From Ulota crispa (lineage: Eukaryota > Streptophyta > Bryopsida > Orthotrichales > Orthotrichaceae): a stretch of DNA of 64,000 nt. How positions within the stretch are numbered: position 1 is the first letter of the stretch; each line of letters opens with the position of its first letter. The translations under genes were made by a program, and so were the position numbers. The notes under the pieces are model-generated. The model did not search any database. It was not told the DNA's origin and worked only from the letters and a program-made list of their open reading frames with translations. Shown one piece after another: positions 24,190-36,485 of this stretch. The stretch spans positions 32,495,678-32,559,677 of the forward strand of contig OY987244.1 of the NCBI GenBank assembly GCA_963920765.1, in the 5' to 3' direction.

Positions 24190-24452
24190 AACGCTGTATT
24201 CATTAAATTGGGAAAATATTGGGTACCATTTTGTACCACACCTTAATCCAAAACAGCCACTTTACACCAGATTCAAAGGTATTAGATTCAATCTGAGCCA
24301 CGAAGATTTTTTCCTCGCAACCTAAATCCTCTCAAGAGTGGCCATGTGTACCAAAAAAAACGCTGGACCTTGGATTAAGCCTTAAGTTGACCACCTTAAT
24401 CCTTTAAAAGTCCCACTTTGTAAGCTTTTTCCCAATTTACAAATATGGCGTT
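24190..24452. mobile_element. MITE family C copy 1
   Basis: Left end AACGCTGTATTCATTAAATT plus GGGAAAA; right end CCCAATTTACAAATATGGCG plus TT. Both flanks are TACC (24186-24189 and 24453-24456). 263 bp, non-coding. Confidence 0.85.
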
Positions 24453-24456
24453 TACC

Positions 24457-24921
24457 GTTCTATAGATTCCCTGAGAATTGGCAGTTTCAAGTGAATTTCA
24501 AAGTACAAAGGGTTCAAACAACCTATTTGGGAAGTCATGATTGTGGCTATACTAGTAAGTGGGAGCCTTTACCTTCAGGAACCAGGGTTTTTTTTTTTTC
24601 ACTTTTTAAGAAATGCCAAAGTGGCAATTTTAAACGTTATAGTGGTCCTCCAAATTTCAACAGTCATCCACATATTGGGTAGAAAATATCAAATTAGCAC
24701 ATAATACATGTCTATAATTATGATTTCATCCACAATTTGGCAATTCCATCCAAGTTTTTTTTAAATTCAAAACTTTTTGGCAATTTCATCCAAATAATCC
24801 TATTTGTTTTTCTATAGGCTTGGTGCTGGTCAAAAAAATTTGATGCTTTTTTGCTCCAAATTGCCATAAAAAAACACTATCACTGACTATGCGCCCTTCT
24901 CAAGAACATAATTGTAATTTG
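24457..24921. other. AT-rich stretch without a gene
   Basis: A 63-codon plus-strand ORF (24491-24682) has no recognisable motif. Confidence 0.4.
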
Positions 24922-25180
24922 AATGCAGTATTTGCTAAATTAGGAAAAACAAAGGTGCCATTTTGTACTCCACCTTAACTCCAAAAAGTTACCTTCAACC
25001 AAATTCAAAGGTATGAAATACAGTCCGAGACACTAGGAATTTGTCCCTCAAAAATTCCTCCACTGATGTGATGGCAGCACGTGCACCAAAAGCGCCGTGA
25101 CTTTGGTTTTAGGTGATCATCTAAAACCCTAAGAAGTCCCAAAGGGTATTTTTTTTCCCAATTTAATGAATAATGCGATA
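24922..25180. mobile_element. MITE family C copy 2 (diverged)
   Basis: Left end AATGCAGTATTTGCTAAATT and right text TTCCCAATTTAATGAATAAT are degraded family C termini. The interior shares the 'attttgtactccaccttaa' block of other copies and contains TTTAGGTGATCATCTAAAA. No clear target duplication. Confidence 0.7.
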
Positions 25181-25186
25181 ATTCTT

Positions 25187-26444
25187 GGTAGATGACAAAG
25201 CAGTGGAAGATGTCCTAGATGTAGTAGACCAACTGCTTCTAGCAGTCTCATCTTCTACAATCTTCTATTAATATTAATTTGTTGGAAGTTGAAACAATGT
25301 CAAATGATTGAAGTATATATTAACACCAAATGCTTTGCAACCTTGTTTATGAGAACCAACAAAATAGCAACTGCCCCCTCCAACATTGTACATTAGAACT
25401 CTTCTAAATTGATATGGTTGGGACCCCAAGAACTAGATTAGTTTAAGTGAGTCATTATTTAATTTTGTAGAAGTGTAAGTGAAGTGACCTTGAGATCAGT
25501 GCCGGGACAGCACAAAGGCACATCACTACTATTGAATTAATTGCTTTGGTTTATGACTGATGCACGGTTTGACACTCGGGGAGTGCACTCCCCCCTTTTT
25601 TTAGGTACACATGTGATCAAACAAAGGGTTGTTTTAATTGCCTTTGTCTTAAATTTTTGACATGGCTTGGAAATAAAATAGCGTCATTTTAATAGGCATG
25701 GGGTCTTTATAAATAATGAAGGGTAGGGTTTAATAATGGGTATTACTTTTTTTTAGTTCTACAATAGGGTGGTTAATATTTTAAAAAATGAATATTTTTA
25801 TTAGAGGTAGTAGATGGGGCTAGGGTTTATTATAGTGCCAGAATTTTGCGCTCTTGCAAGGTATCCAAAGCCGGATCCAATGTCCACTATTAAGCTAGGT
25901 ATAGGGCAGTTTACCTATTTTTTACATGACTTTTGTGATTAAAGGGTGCAACATGGGTTCATTGATTTTGGACGGAAAATATCAGATGGACTATTGAGGG
26001 GTTCATTTTTTTGCTAATTTTTCTTGTGCGTTATTTTCTTGCAAGAGCAATAAGCTCACTTCTGTTTTTTCTTTTTTTACTTGTCATTCCATGTTTATAA
26101 TGAATATAGGATATACAAAAAGACGGCAAGAACTTTTTTTAAATGAAGATTAGGGTAAATTAAATCCCTTCAATTTAGAAATCTAGGTAAAGATAGCCCT
26201 ATAGAAATTTAAAAAAAAATTACCTATATAGCCCCCTGCTTATAGGTCCTTGCAAACACATTACCCACTAAAAACCCTATATGGTGCACTCCTCGAGGTT
26301 TGACATTGAGATGTGTGTTATATAATAGATTATAGGGGATATCAATTTAGGGGATATTGGTTTAGAGAAATTTTACTGTATAAGAGTAGCATTGTGATGA
26401 AGAGAATTATTATTTTCTGGATTGACATGAGAGTGCATCAAGAT
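25187..26444. other. AT-rich stretch, no gene
   Basis: The texts around 25565-25595 (CTCGGGGAGTGCACTCCCC) and 26284-26310 (GTGCACTCCTCGAGG) are partly inverse to each other. They may mark the ends of a ~0.75-kb degraded element; support is weak. Confidence 0.35.
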
Positions 26445-26448
26445 TAGA

Positions 26449-26709
26449 AACACCATGCTTGTTTAATTGGGAAAAATAGTACATTTTGGAACTTCCAAAG
26501 GTTTTAGGTGATCACCTAAAATTGAGCTTGCAGCATTTTTTTTGTTTGGTACACATGCCCTCACTTGAGAGGGAAAATTTGTGAGGGAAAAATCTTTGTG
26601 GCACAGATTGAATCTGATACCTTTGAATCTGGTTTAAGGTAACCTTTTGGGTTTAAGGTAGAGTACAAAATGGTACCTTTGCTTTTCCCAATTAAACAAA
26701 TACGGTGTT
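26449..26709. mobile_element. MITE family C copy 3
   Basis: Left end AACACCATGCTTGTTTAATT, right end AAACAAATACGGTGTT, with TAGA on both flanks (26445-26448 and 26710-26713). The interior holds the perfect palindrome TTTAGGTGATCACCTAAA at 26503-26520, the same sequence that defines islands 1 and 2. Confidence 0.85.
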
Positions 26710-26713
26710 TAGA

Positions 26714-28023
26714 AGAAAATCAACAATGAGAGTTGTTATATTTTGTACATAGGATTATATTCTACATTAGTTAATTTACGATTTGTTGTATTCTTGGGAA
26801 GTCAAATGTTGCATTACCTAGTGATGTCCATCTGCAGCAAAGCGCATGCCTCTATACTAATAATGAGACAAAGCACCATAAATGATGTTGAGGTACTTAG
26901 AAACTAGATATTGATATGCGCGATTAGGATTGAATTAAAATGAATTATATATGGTTTAAATCAATGATACTCTTGTTGTACTCAACATGATGAGCATTCC
27001 CTTCATAGGTAGATTGCATTGATGAGAACTCATGGGATACTAGTGTACATCTGTCCCAATAGTTTTTCTCCACTTGGGATATCATAATTCTGAAATCTTT
27101 ATGATTGCACAGAATCCAAAGGGTGATCAAAAATAAGGGATTGGTGATGCTTTTTTTGTAATAAGTACATACGTGAAGGTCCCTCTATGGACTTTGTAAA
27201 GGGGCTATTAAAGGGGGTAGACACTTCCTTGTGAACTACTAATATTAATTTCACATTTTAGGAGAATTTGGTCATTTTCAAGTGGCGTAAGATGAAAGAA
27301 GTTAAGAACTAATTTTAGAATTTAAAAAGAAATTGAGTGGGCAACCCTAAATCATTAAGAATACTCAAATGTATAGTCCGCTGGTACAAGGAATATTGAA
27401 GTGAAAAACCTATCCCGCATTCCCTCATTTGCAATGACACAACTGTAACCAAGGAAGTTATTTTGTATTAAGTACCGCTTTTTTTGCTACACCAAGGATT
27501 GAGTGGCTAATTGTTGTATAGTATATTCTAGAAAAGATTCAAAATATTAAGCCAACTTGCATGCACGGGTTTGCAAGTAGGAGCACAATTGTCATGGTTC
27601 CATTCAATGTCGCCTCACCCTACTAATGCAATGTTATGATGTCTCACAAAACCATCATGAGTTTTAGTCATGATGAAATGTTGTAAACATTGAACTTTAC
27701 AGTTGTAAAGTTAATTTAGCCATCATTGGTTCTCTACCATTTCTGGGCTTCTAAAAAAATTGAAGCCACTTCATCCATAGTTTTTTAACCAGCCCTTACC
27801 CCTGCAAGGTAGTGTGCTCATAAATTGTCCAGGCATTATAAACGCCCACCTCCCAAATGTCCCATTGCTGTACATGTTTTTTTTCATAGGTTTTCAAAAT
27901 GCACAATGAGTGTCCATTTGAGGAGGTGGGCAATTTTAGAGACCTATGGCCTTTCCACTTCAAGATTTTAGAGCTAATTCCACAAAACTCCATAAAATAT
28001 GAAATAACTTGGATTAGATGTCA
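26714..28023. other. AT-rich stretch without a gene
   Basis: Only short ORFs without recognisable motifs. Confidence 0.45.
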
Positions 28024-28027
28024 GTAA

Positions 28028-28332
28028 GGTAGGAACACCCATAAGCGTTAGTGTCCCCATAAATGTTAAATCTTGGAAAATCTATGGAAGTGAATACATG
28101 TAATGACAAGGATGTACAACATGCAAACATGGAATCGTAGTGTTGGTTATGGGTGCAATGGTAGTTTATTCTTTGAAAATTCACAACTTACTCTCAGTGT
28201 ATCCAAATAATACATTTGAAAGTGCAGACTTATTATTTTTGTGTTTCTAACAAGATCCTATAATTTGGGAGCTTTTAATTAATGCTCATCATGTATAAAA
28301 CCCTTAGTTTGACGTTTATGGGTGCTCCAACC
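28028..28332. mobile_element. TTAA-type MITE, family B copy
   Basis: Collinear with 2769-3080 over its whole length: GGTAGGAACACCCATAAGCG at the left, TTTATGGGTGCTCCAACC at the right. The flanks read GTAA and TTAC, so the TTAA sites appear mutated. 305 bp. Confidence 0.8.
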
Positions 28333-28399
28333 TTACTTTTTGCCTTCAACAAAAACTTACTAAAAGATAGTTGAAGAAGTTTCACCTACCCAAATGTCA

Positions 28400-30195
28400 C
28401 TTTTAGCCCTGAAATGGACAGTTTATGATCACACTACCTTATGGGTAGATGGAAGTTTTTATTGAACCTTGAACCTCAATGTCTATCGTAGGGCCGCCTT
28501 TTTGACGCTAACTACCTGCCACCTGGCTGTATGTGTAATCATTGCAATGGAAAAGACGTTCTTGCCGCCACTATCCTCCCTATCTTCCTGTACAAGGCTG
28601 TGTCAGTGCTGGTTCTCGTTACTCTTGCGCAGGCACAAACTTGTTTTGTTGTCATTTTGCTCTAAATCTGTTGTGCAATCTAAGCTTAGCAAGCGCTCCT
28701 TAGTTTCTCCCGTTTCCTGCCGTATCCATTTTTTGCGTTTGTATTCATGTTTGCGCCGTTCTAGTTTCTTGCATGCGCGAGGGCACTTGTAACATGCAAT
28801 GAAAACAAAGAACGTCCACTGGAACTGAGGAGGAAAACAAGGGAACTGCAAGGGAAGAGACTTGCGGCGCTCTTGTTGTCTTGAGGTGCAAGGAGAGTTG
28901 CCGATAGCAAAGAGATTGGCAAAATTAACGTCAGCCAAATTACTACACGCAAGCGGCAACTAGAAGCAACGGATCCCGTGTGCAGTGGTCCGCGAAGGCA
29001 TGAAGTTCTAGTTGCATGAAGCAAAGTCCACGCTGATCAGGTGAGTTGTCTCTCTTTGCATCACCTAATGTTGTGATACCATGTCTTTTCATAATTTGTA
29101 CTGCATTTGCACTAGTGTCACTATTGTTTGCTAGACATGAAGACCCTTGTTAAGCAATCCAAGGCTCTAAGATATGCAGGAAGTTATTTTGTTTGTTACA
29201 ACTATTACATGGACGTGGGGAATAGGAGAGAAACGCTTGCAATGATTTGCAAAGATAAGGCCTTGGCAAAGTCCTCTCCTTTGTAGGATTTGGGCAATTA
29301 CTATGCTTCAGTTTTTGAATATCGTTGACATTGGCTCCTGCGTAAAAGTGATTGAAGGAGCACATCTAAGGGTGCTTGCTTCCTGCTTTGACGATTGTTT
29401 ATGGCACATCCATTGCATAATGTGGAGCGTGCAATTGGCTGATCATGCAAAAAAACGATAATGTATATGATTGTCTTTCAAGGATTAGGGCTCACGGATT
29501 GCTTGTTTTGTGCTTGATGTGAAACATGTGATCAGGGTTTATTTGCAATAGTATTGCATGTGTTCCAAGATTAGGAAGTTGAAGCGTTTGTTGTTGTAGG
29601 GTTTTTGATTGCCGTGAATACATTTGTTGCAATATTTTGGAGTTGATGGTATACGGCAGGTGCGCATGGGTAGTAATTTTAGGGTTCACTGTAGAATTGA
29701 AGATTAGGGATTTAGAATTAGCAATTGCAGGTAGTTAGTCATTGCTGGGTATAATCTATGCATACTGTAAAGGGTTTAGGGTGCGGATTGCACATTTCAA
29801 TGCGTCATAGGATTCACATGTTGGGGCGGTAGGGAAGTTCCTCCTTTGCAGGGTGATCTCTGAAGACCATTGATATGCAAATAGTGTTAGATATTAGGAT
29901 TGAGTGTCATGATCCCGGTCTTGTGAAATTAAGTGAATGTATATGACCTCTATTTTTTGTTGAGGACTTCCAGAATTGCAAAAGTAGAATTGATGCTCTT
30001 AGCTTGATTTGCGATGACATAAGTTGTATTTGGCAGTGCAGCTGTGACGAGTGGATGACGTGAAATACCGGTGGTGTTCATCTAAGTGGTGCCGTAATTG
30101 CATTGATGATTGTTTCAGTAGAAGTTCAGGTAAAATTTCCTAAATAGAAGTATGTTTGGTAACTTCGGTTATCACTTGTTTTAGAGAACACGTAA
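28400..30195. other. 5' region of island 2, possible untranslated exon
   Basis: Composition is more balanced than in the surrounding sequence at 28.47-29.04 kb. CAG/GTGAGTTG at about 29040 looks like a splice donor, which could pair with the acceptor CTTGCAG at about 31017 just before an ATG. No coding frame is convincing. The exon idea is inference. Confidence 0.3.
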
Positions 30196-30988
30196 TTTAG
30201 ATGATTCCCTAAAATGGTCCACGAGGGCATTGTGGCAATCTGGTATGTTAAGCGGTCCCATGTAGAAATGACACTAAAAATTAGGTGACCTCCTAAATGT
30301 AGAGCGTCTGTGAAGTTTGTCATTGCCAGCTAAAAACATCAACCGAGAACCAACTACTTAGATTGAGACCAGAGCAAGTAAAATCTGTAGACTACAGTGA
30401 CAAAATGAAAAGTGTCCAAATAGTAGTTGCGTAATGAAATCTTTGAACATACTTTGTAGCAAATAAGTTTCAGACAATCACCTAAATCATGTTTGTGGGA
30501 GGAAAGTGCAATTTCGGTGTAAACTGAGCCCTTATCTGTATTTGTACTTTCAGACGACCTCCTAAATATGACGAGGTAGGACAGTAATATGACCCAATAA
30601 AACTCCAATTTTGATTGTCATGTTCAACCCTAAAATCAAAACATACTCCTTACACCCATACTACTCTAGATAAATACTGTAGCTGTGATTGATTAAATGG
30701 AAAATCTTGCAAGATGTAGTTGCCATGGCTAATTGGTAAACATGTTTAAAAAGAAGTTGGTTTTAGATGATCACCTTAATCTTGTTTTCAAGTGAGCTGC
30801 AAGAAGTCTTTGTCCGATTGAACCCCATGTGAATGCGTAAATACAATTTAGGAAACCTCCTAAATGTGATTGGTTCTGATTGTAACAACATTAAAAATTA
30901 AAAGCAACAAAAGATAAGTATGCAATGATCACGATTATTGAAGAAGGTAACATGTGATGACAATCCTGAATTTAGAAGATAGCCTAAA
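30196..30988. repeat. Seven spaced palindromes upstream of the ParB-like relic
   Basis: Copies begin at about 30196, 30279, 30468, 30548, 30761, 30847 and 30971. Examples are TTTAGATGATTCCCTAAA, TTAGGTGACCTCCTAAAT, TTTAGGAAACCTCCTAAA and TTTAGAAGATAGCCTAAA. The first six fall in pairs 80-86 bp apart. The outer half-sites TTTAG and CTAAA are kept while the centre varies, which suggests the arms are what matter. Confidence 0.75.
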
Positions 30989-31018
30989 TCCTGACTGTAG
31001 ACATCTGTGGCTTGCAGG

Positions 31019-32128
31019 ATGTCCAAGTCATACTCATTGTTCCGCACGATAGCTGCTGAATAAGATGAGAGTCCTAAAGACCTCGACCCCAAATTGTTCG
31101 CTGACATCAAACTCTCAAAATTTACTATCAATCGCGAGAATGTTGTCGAGGATCAAGGTTGGGCAGTGACTAGAAAAACCTCAAACTTGTCCACAATTTG
31201 CCTATCCGTCCGGCTTGCAGGCACTGCAGTACACAAGTCAATTAAAGGAACCTCCGTTGTTGGATGGAAGCTAGCAGATCCCTACATATAATTGATAATC
31301 CAACGCAATGACACAAGAGCAATGGATGCATTACTCGTCAATCCATCAGTATTTCGCATAAACCACAATGAAATGATTAAGGTGTGGCGGGACACAACAT
31401 TGGCGAAGTTCATAGAAGAGACGTTTGCGAAGAGGATAAACAAACTGATGCTGGTATGCAGCCAAATAGAGAAGGTTGCGGCTAAGTTAAGCGCTCATGC
31501 AGAAGAGAGTGCAGCCAAAAAACGACCAAATGCAAACACCGGCTTCGCTTCTGGCGTAGTTAATCTTTGCACCATCCCGGTCCTTGGAGTAGGTGTTAAA
31601 GGATTGCCAAGGAACGTCCCTCGGAAGTACACCTAGAAGAGGAAGCAAGGACCAAAATGGGCTAACGCAACGGCAAAGAGTTCCTCCAAAGCCGACCCCA
31701 GCATGACCAAGGAACTTGTTAACAATCACTTCTTACCTGTTGCTTGAAATCCAGATGGCACGCTAAACGCGGCCAAGTGCATTGAGCAATTTAAAAACTT
31801 TGAAGCAGAGTACAAGCCATGCTATCCCTCAGATTTCAACAAGATTGTCAAAGTCAATGTGACTAAAATAGATATTGCTCTAGCGAGCTATATTGTACAA
31901 GTGCTAGAGCCCGAGGGCGTGGCCACCATGTATAACGTGTTTGTATCGCATGCAAACCCTGTGAGGCAAATTTTATGCATGTATTTACAAGGCCTGACAA
32001 AGTGGCCAAAGAATTGGAACAACATTAAAGGTGGTCGATTCTATGTAGTGAATGGACAGCACTCGGTGGAAGCCGTCCAGAGGTTGTTATCCGAAGGCAT
32101 TTTGAAGGCGAGAGGAGGGACTAGCTAA
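31019..32128 (+). pseudogene. Island 2 protein with ParB-like GQHSV motif (pseudogene)
   Basis: One plus-strand frame starts at ATG 31019, directly after a CTTGCAG acceptor-like sequence, and runs to 32128 with at least four in-frame stops (near 31061, 31289, 31634 and 31745). Recognisable text includes DPKLFADIKLSKFTINREN, FRINHNEMIKVWRDTTLA, a basic stretch (KRKQGPKWANATAKSSSK) and GGRFYVVNGQHSVEAVQRLL. The last resembles the GQHR/GQHS core of ParB/sulfiredoxin-type folds. Similar GQHSV proteins occur as multicopy genes in some eukaryotes, as far as I recall. The whole frame keeps coding character, so it was a gene of about 370 codons. Its function is unknown. Confidence 0.5.
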
Positions 32129-34409
32129 TCAATTGGTATGCACAAATTATCTGGGATACAGAGCCATGGTGGAACCAAGCAATATCGGAAGACTACAACT
32201 AGTCTAATATGATTAATTTTTTCAAGTCAATGTCCTGATGGAGATCTCTCCATCATGTAGATACTCGTTATTTATTTACATTTGTGTTGATTTCAATAAA
32301 TCAATCTTGAGGTAAAAGGAATGGTTGTGGAGAGGACCACGGTTTGGTGACAGCACAGCAGCCATAGATTCTAATGCATTGTATTGTTTTGTCACATGCA
32401 CTGCTTAAGGAGATAAATAGTGAGTTAGCTGAGCCAATTTCCTGCCTCACTAGCTGCCAAGCCGTGAACCGCCATCACCGCTCGATGAGTCCAATGAGGT
32501 TCGAATCTAGATCGGCGGGCGACCAAAGACGACTGCTTCTCCAGTCAACCAAGTCCACAATTTGGCAATTGAAGAAAATCGTTTGACGCTATTATATGCC
32601 TGCAAAGGCACGTAGCCACTTTATGATGGTATTTATTTTGTAATTTAATCATTTTTATATGTTTATCTAGATATTTTGGAAGGCTCATACATTTTGCTTT
32701 TGTTTGAATAAAAATTACAAAGGATTTAGAAATGAATGGGAATGATGTGAAAGAAAAAGGAGTTTGGCATTTATGATGGGGTTAGGATAGAGAGGGACAT
32801 AGGCTGATGTGTCCCACTTCCCTACCATAGATAGGGTCAAAATTAAAGAAGAGAAATTCCTTAGTTGTTGGAAGTTAGTGTATGAATATTAGTAGGAAGA
32901 AGGGAGAAATTTCAAAACTTTGATGTGAGAGAATTTTTTGTATATACATGGTTTTGAATTAAAATTTGAAAGACTTGTTTCTTGTACAATTGCCTTTTCA
33001 AAATGAGTTTGCAAGTTTGATTTGGAGTTGTAATGCAAAAGTTATGAGTGTTTGAATTTTAAAGTCAAAAAGCCAAACCATGAAGAAAGGCTAAGACTTT
33101 GAAAAACCATAGCTTATGATTTGTACATCATTTTTTAACAAGATTTTAAAAAAGTGTTCATTTTAGTCTTAGCTTTCTAAAAAGTTCTTCAACTCAAGAT
33201 TTTAAGCTTAAAAGAGAAAGTTATAGAGGTGTGAAGGATTAGAAGTGGCTGCCATTTTGTTAGAAGAAGGCTGAAACTTTGGAGAATTACAACTTTTGAA
33301 CAGTATGAAATTTTTTTCTCAAAATTTTAGGAGTGATAGTTTGTTATCAAAGCTTTTTAAATTGTTTTTAATTATTTCGTTTGAAGTTTTATTGAAGAAG
33401 TTATAGTGTGTAGGAGTTGGGGATTTGGGTGCTCTCTAAAAAATTGAGACTCACACTTTGATTGACTAGAAATTTTGGACAAAGTTTTGTTTTAAAGTAA
33501 AAATTATACGAGTTATAGCCAATGGTATTATCTTTTCAAATTGATATCACATTTCTATGAGTGATGTGTAAAACAAAAGTTATAGAGGTTTATAAAGATA
33601 ATGTTTAGTTCACAAGGAGGAAGAAGAGCTTCTACTTTGAACCCGCATAACTTTTGGGCAATAGCTTAGATTGAATTGAAATTTGAAAAGATGTTTGAAA
33701 TTTAGAAGAGCTTTTCAAATTGCTATTACACTTAGCATTCAAATCTTTGAATTATTTGTGGCATTAGATAAAAGGTCGCAGCTTTTTTAGGACTTATTAT
33801 TAGTGATTATTCCATTATTTTTTATTAAAACATGAAGATTTGAAGACATGAAAACTTGAAGATCTAAAGATATGAAAACTTCAAGAGGAATGTTTTGAAT
33901 TTATTTTTTATGTATGTGAAGGATGTGGCTTTATTATTCCTAACCAATTTTGGAGGCTCATTTGTCAATTTATTTTCATTTTGTTTTGTAAATTTTGTTG
34001 CAAGCAATTTGGGTTAAATCAAATTTAATCCTATTTATTGTTATGGTGACAAAGTGAGATTGATCATCCACATGGTTGAGACTTACTCTGTTCTCACGAT
34101 CTGAAGTTTTTGTTAACAAATTGTGAATTTGATTTTAAGATCCCATCATACAGACGGCAGTTTATATCTGCTGACTCAATCTACCCGTCCCGTATCCAGT
34201 GGGTTCTTATCTCTACTTTGACTCTTCTACTTTTAGAATCAGCTAATAGATAGGCCAACGGAAAACTGAAGACTGAAGATTTGAAGAGTGAAAATCAAAA
34301 CCAACAACAATTCTTAGTCAGCGACGCACAATCGCAGCGAGACACCCTGCGTGTTCCCAAGGCGCACTCCTCTCAGCCCAACACCAAAATAGATGTGTTC
34401 ACCAAATTT
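32129..34409. other. AT-rich spacer in island 2
   Basis: No gene. The 32.7-33.8 kb part repeats loosely related phrases ('aaaagttatagaggt', 'aaaattttgg') without a fixed period. A 70-codon ORF at 32374 is unrecognised. Confidence 0.4.
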
Positions 34410-34552
34410 CCAATGACCAAAATTTAGGTGATCACCTAATTTTCAATGACTAGAATTTAGGCAATTACCTAATTTCTAATGACCCAAATTTAGGTGATCA
34501 TCTAATTTCCAATGACCGGAATTTAGGTGGTTATCTAAAATTTCCCTCGTGT
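34410..34552. repeat. 4 x ~39-bp tandem repeat, one palindrome per unit
   Basis: Each unit reads roughly CAATGACCAAAATTTAGGTG followed by ATCACCTAATTTT. The centres vary: GATC, AATT, GATC and GTTA. The sites start at about 34422, 34455, 34490 and 34532. Regular spacing near 39 bp would place successive sites at nearly four helical turns. Confidence 0.9.
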
Positions 34553-35475
34553 TTGAGGCACTTTTCAATTCTAAATAGTGTATGAATTATTGACCAACAA
34601 TAGTACTATGTCAAAAAGCCTTATATGTAAGCTGTCGTTACAATGCCAAAACTGCAGAAGTGTGCCAAGGTACTTAGCTTGCAAATGACATAGTTGTTTA
34701 TGTGGTCACGTACGTGCACGCCTCGGTCTTCCATATGAACAATGTTGCGTGTAACTTGATTGTGACAGCAGTGATTGATTTGGGATCACGGTACTCTTGA
34801 TCCGCATTGCCATAGTAGACTTGTACATAGTCAGATCGTTTAGCCGTTTTTGAATGAGTGCAAATATAATCTAATTTTGTATCTAGGGAATCTACGTTGA
34901 AAGCCATTTTCTTCATTCCATGAATCTATAAGATACAATTTTCCGCAAGCTCACTGACTTAAAGCAGTCATCCAATAGTAATACTAAGGCTTCTGTCTTG
35001 TATGAGAAGATCTCCACTTTGATTGTAGGATTAATTCTTCCTGATGCGTTATCAATGGACAATTTTGGATAGAAATTTCTACTCTCTAAATGGATGTCCA
35101 TTATTTTCAAAAAACATGGATGCTGGATTCCATTTGAAGTAGGGGAGACCCACACTTTGGTTTTCTAGGTGTGGAAGGTGTGGGTGCTCCTTCATGGCAC
35201 ATCCTATGTATCCATACTTTGAGAAGAGCACATATGCTTGTGGTTGAAGTGAAGCACAACTCTAGGTTGCATTTACGTTGTTTGTATTTGCCATTATTTT
35301 GGAATATTGTTAGGCATTGCTGGTATACGACTGGAATAATGCATGTCATGTTTGGTACTCTGTTTTTCTTGCGCGCTTGAACTATTCTATTTTGTCAATG
35401 CACAGGGTAGGAGCAAAGACATAATACAAAGGCCCCTACTCTGCTTTGTTCGGAAGCATCTAGTTGTCTTTGACC
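34553..35475. other. No recognised gene
   Basis: Minus-strand ORFs of 72-80 codons lie at 34698-35349. They overlap one another and show no motif. Confidence 0.4.
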
Positions 35476-35479
35476 TTAA

Positions 35480-36399
35480 CTCCTAAAGGACCATTGTCCC
35501 TTTGGGAGACAAATGGGATTTTGGGCAGGTACCTACGGCCTCAATTTTTGTCTTAATTTTTTGAAACTTTTTTTGAAGATAGAAAAACACATTAGCTTTT
35601 GGAGAATATAATTTTTATTCCAATTGATGCCAGGGAGCAAAAGTTATGTCCAAATAAGCACCAATTTGGGGACTAGGGGTAGCAAAAAAAATTCTTATAA
35701 AAACTTGAAAAAAAATTAATTTTCTTTTCTCATAGATTATATCTTTATCTACTTTTGAAGCTTTTATTCATTCCATTTGGACTAGTTATGAGAAAGTTAT
35801 GGACAATCTTGTTTTTTGGGCAACTCAAGCATCTTCTTGAATAAATAACTTATAAACTTCATTTTTTAATGCAGATTTAACATTTTTTCAAAAAAAAATG
35901 TTGGAGAGGGTGAATTTGCTTTTTAGAACAATCTCACTATTGGGATTATTGTGTTTCAATTCCATTGCAAGGTTATTAGCAATTTAAGTTTTTCTTCAAT
36001 CTCATACCTTCTTCTACCTAATGTTTTTTTCTAAGAATGAAAGTTAAGTATTCTTTTTTGAAATTTTTACCCAAGATTCCCAACTCAACTTCCCACCATG
36101 CAAAAATAGAATTCCAAACTCTGTGGTGCAAAAATTTTAAGTTAAAAATGTTCAAAGTTAAATAATCTAGTCAAGCAAGGTGCAAAAAAAGTTGTTTTTT
36201 ACTTTTTAAATTCAAATATCTTCCAATCTGTGTGGTCAAAGTTCTTGAGTTTTGTATGACACATTTTTATAATAGTTTAGGACAAGATCCTATGGTTAGA
36301 TATGCAAAATGCCTAATTTTCAAACTTTTTTACTCTTTACCATAGAAGTGGCAGTTTTGAGTGATTTTTGACAAAATAAAGGCCATGGTCCTTTAGGGG
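35480..36399. mobile_element. TTAA-flanked element, family A
   Basis: Starts TCCTAAAGGACCATTGTCCC after TTAA (35476-35479) and ends GGTCCTTTAGGGG before TTAA (36400-36403). Collinear with 16318, 49124 and 62326. 920 bp, non-coding. It sits inside island 2 and so postdates that island. Confidence 0.85.
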
Positions 36400-36485
36400 T
36401 TAATCATGTCTTGTGCAAAGTAGAGTATACACCGTGCAAGCTAGAGAGTGTACGCCAGGGCCTTTATGCTGAAGAGTAGGAGGAC

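Noticed and set aside
25558-26315. Inverted GGGGAGTGCACTCC texts as a ~0.75-kb element
   Set aside because: Similarity is short and partly palindromic in itself; no target duplication found.
28469-29024. Overlapping 87-118 codon ORFs on both strands as a gene
   Set aside because: Frames overlap antiparallel, with no motif; more likely a non-coding or untranslated exon region.
32620-34330. LTR retrotransposon
   Set aside because: No paired LTRs, primer-binding site or pol text recognised; only loosely repeated AT-rich phrases.
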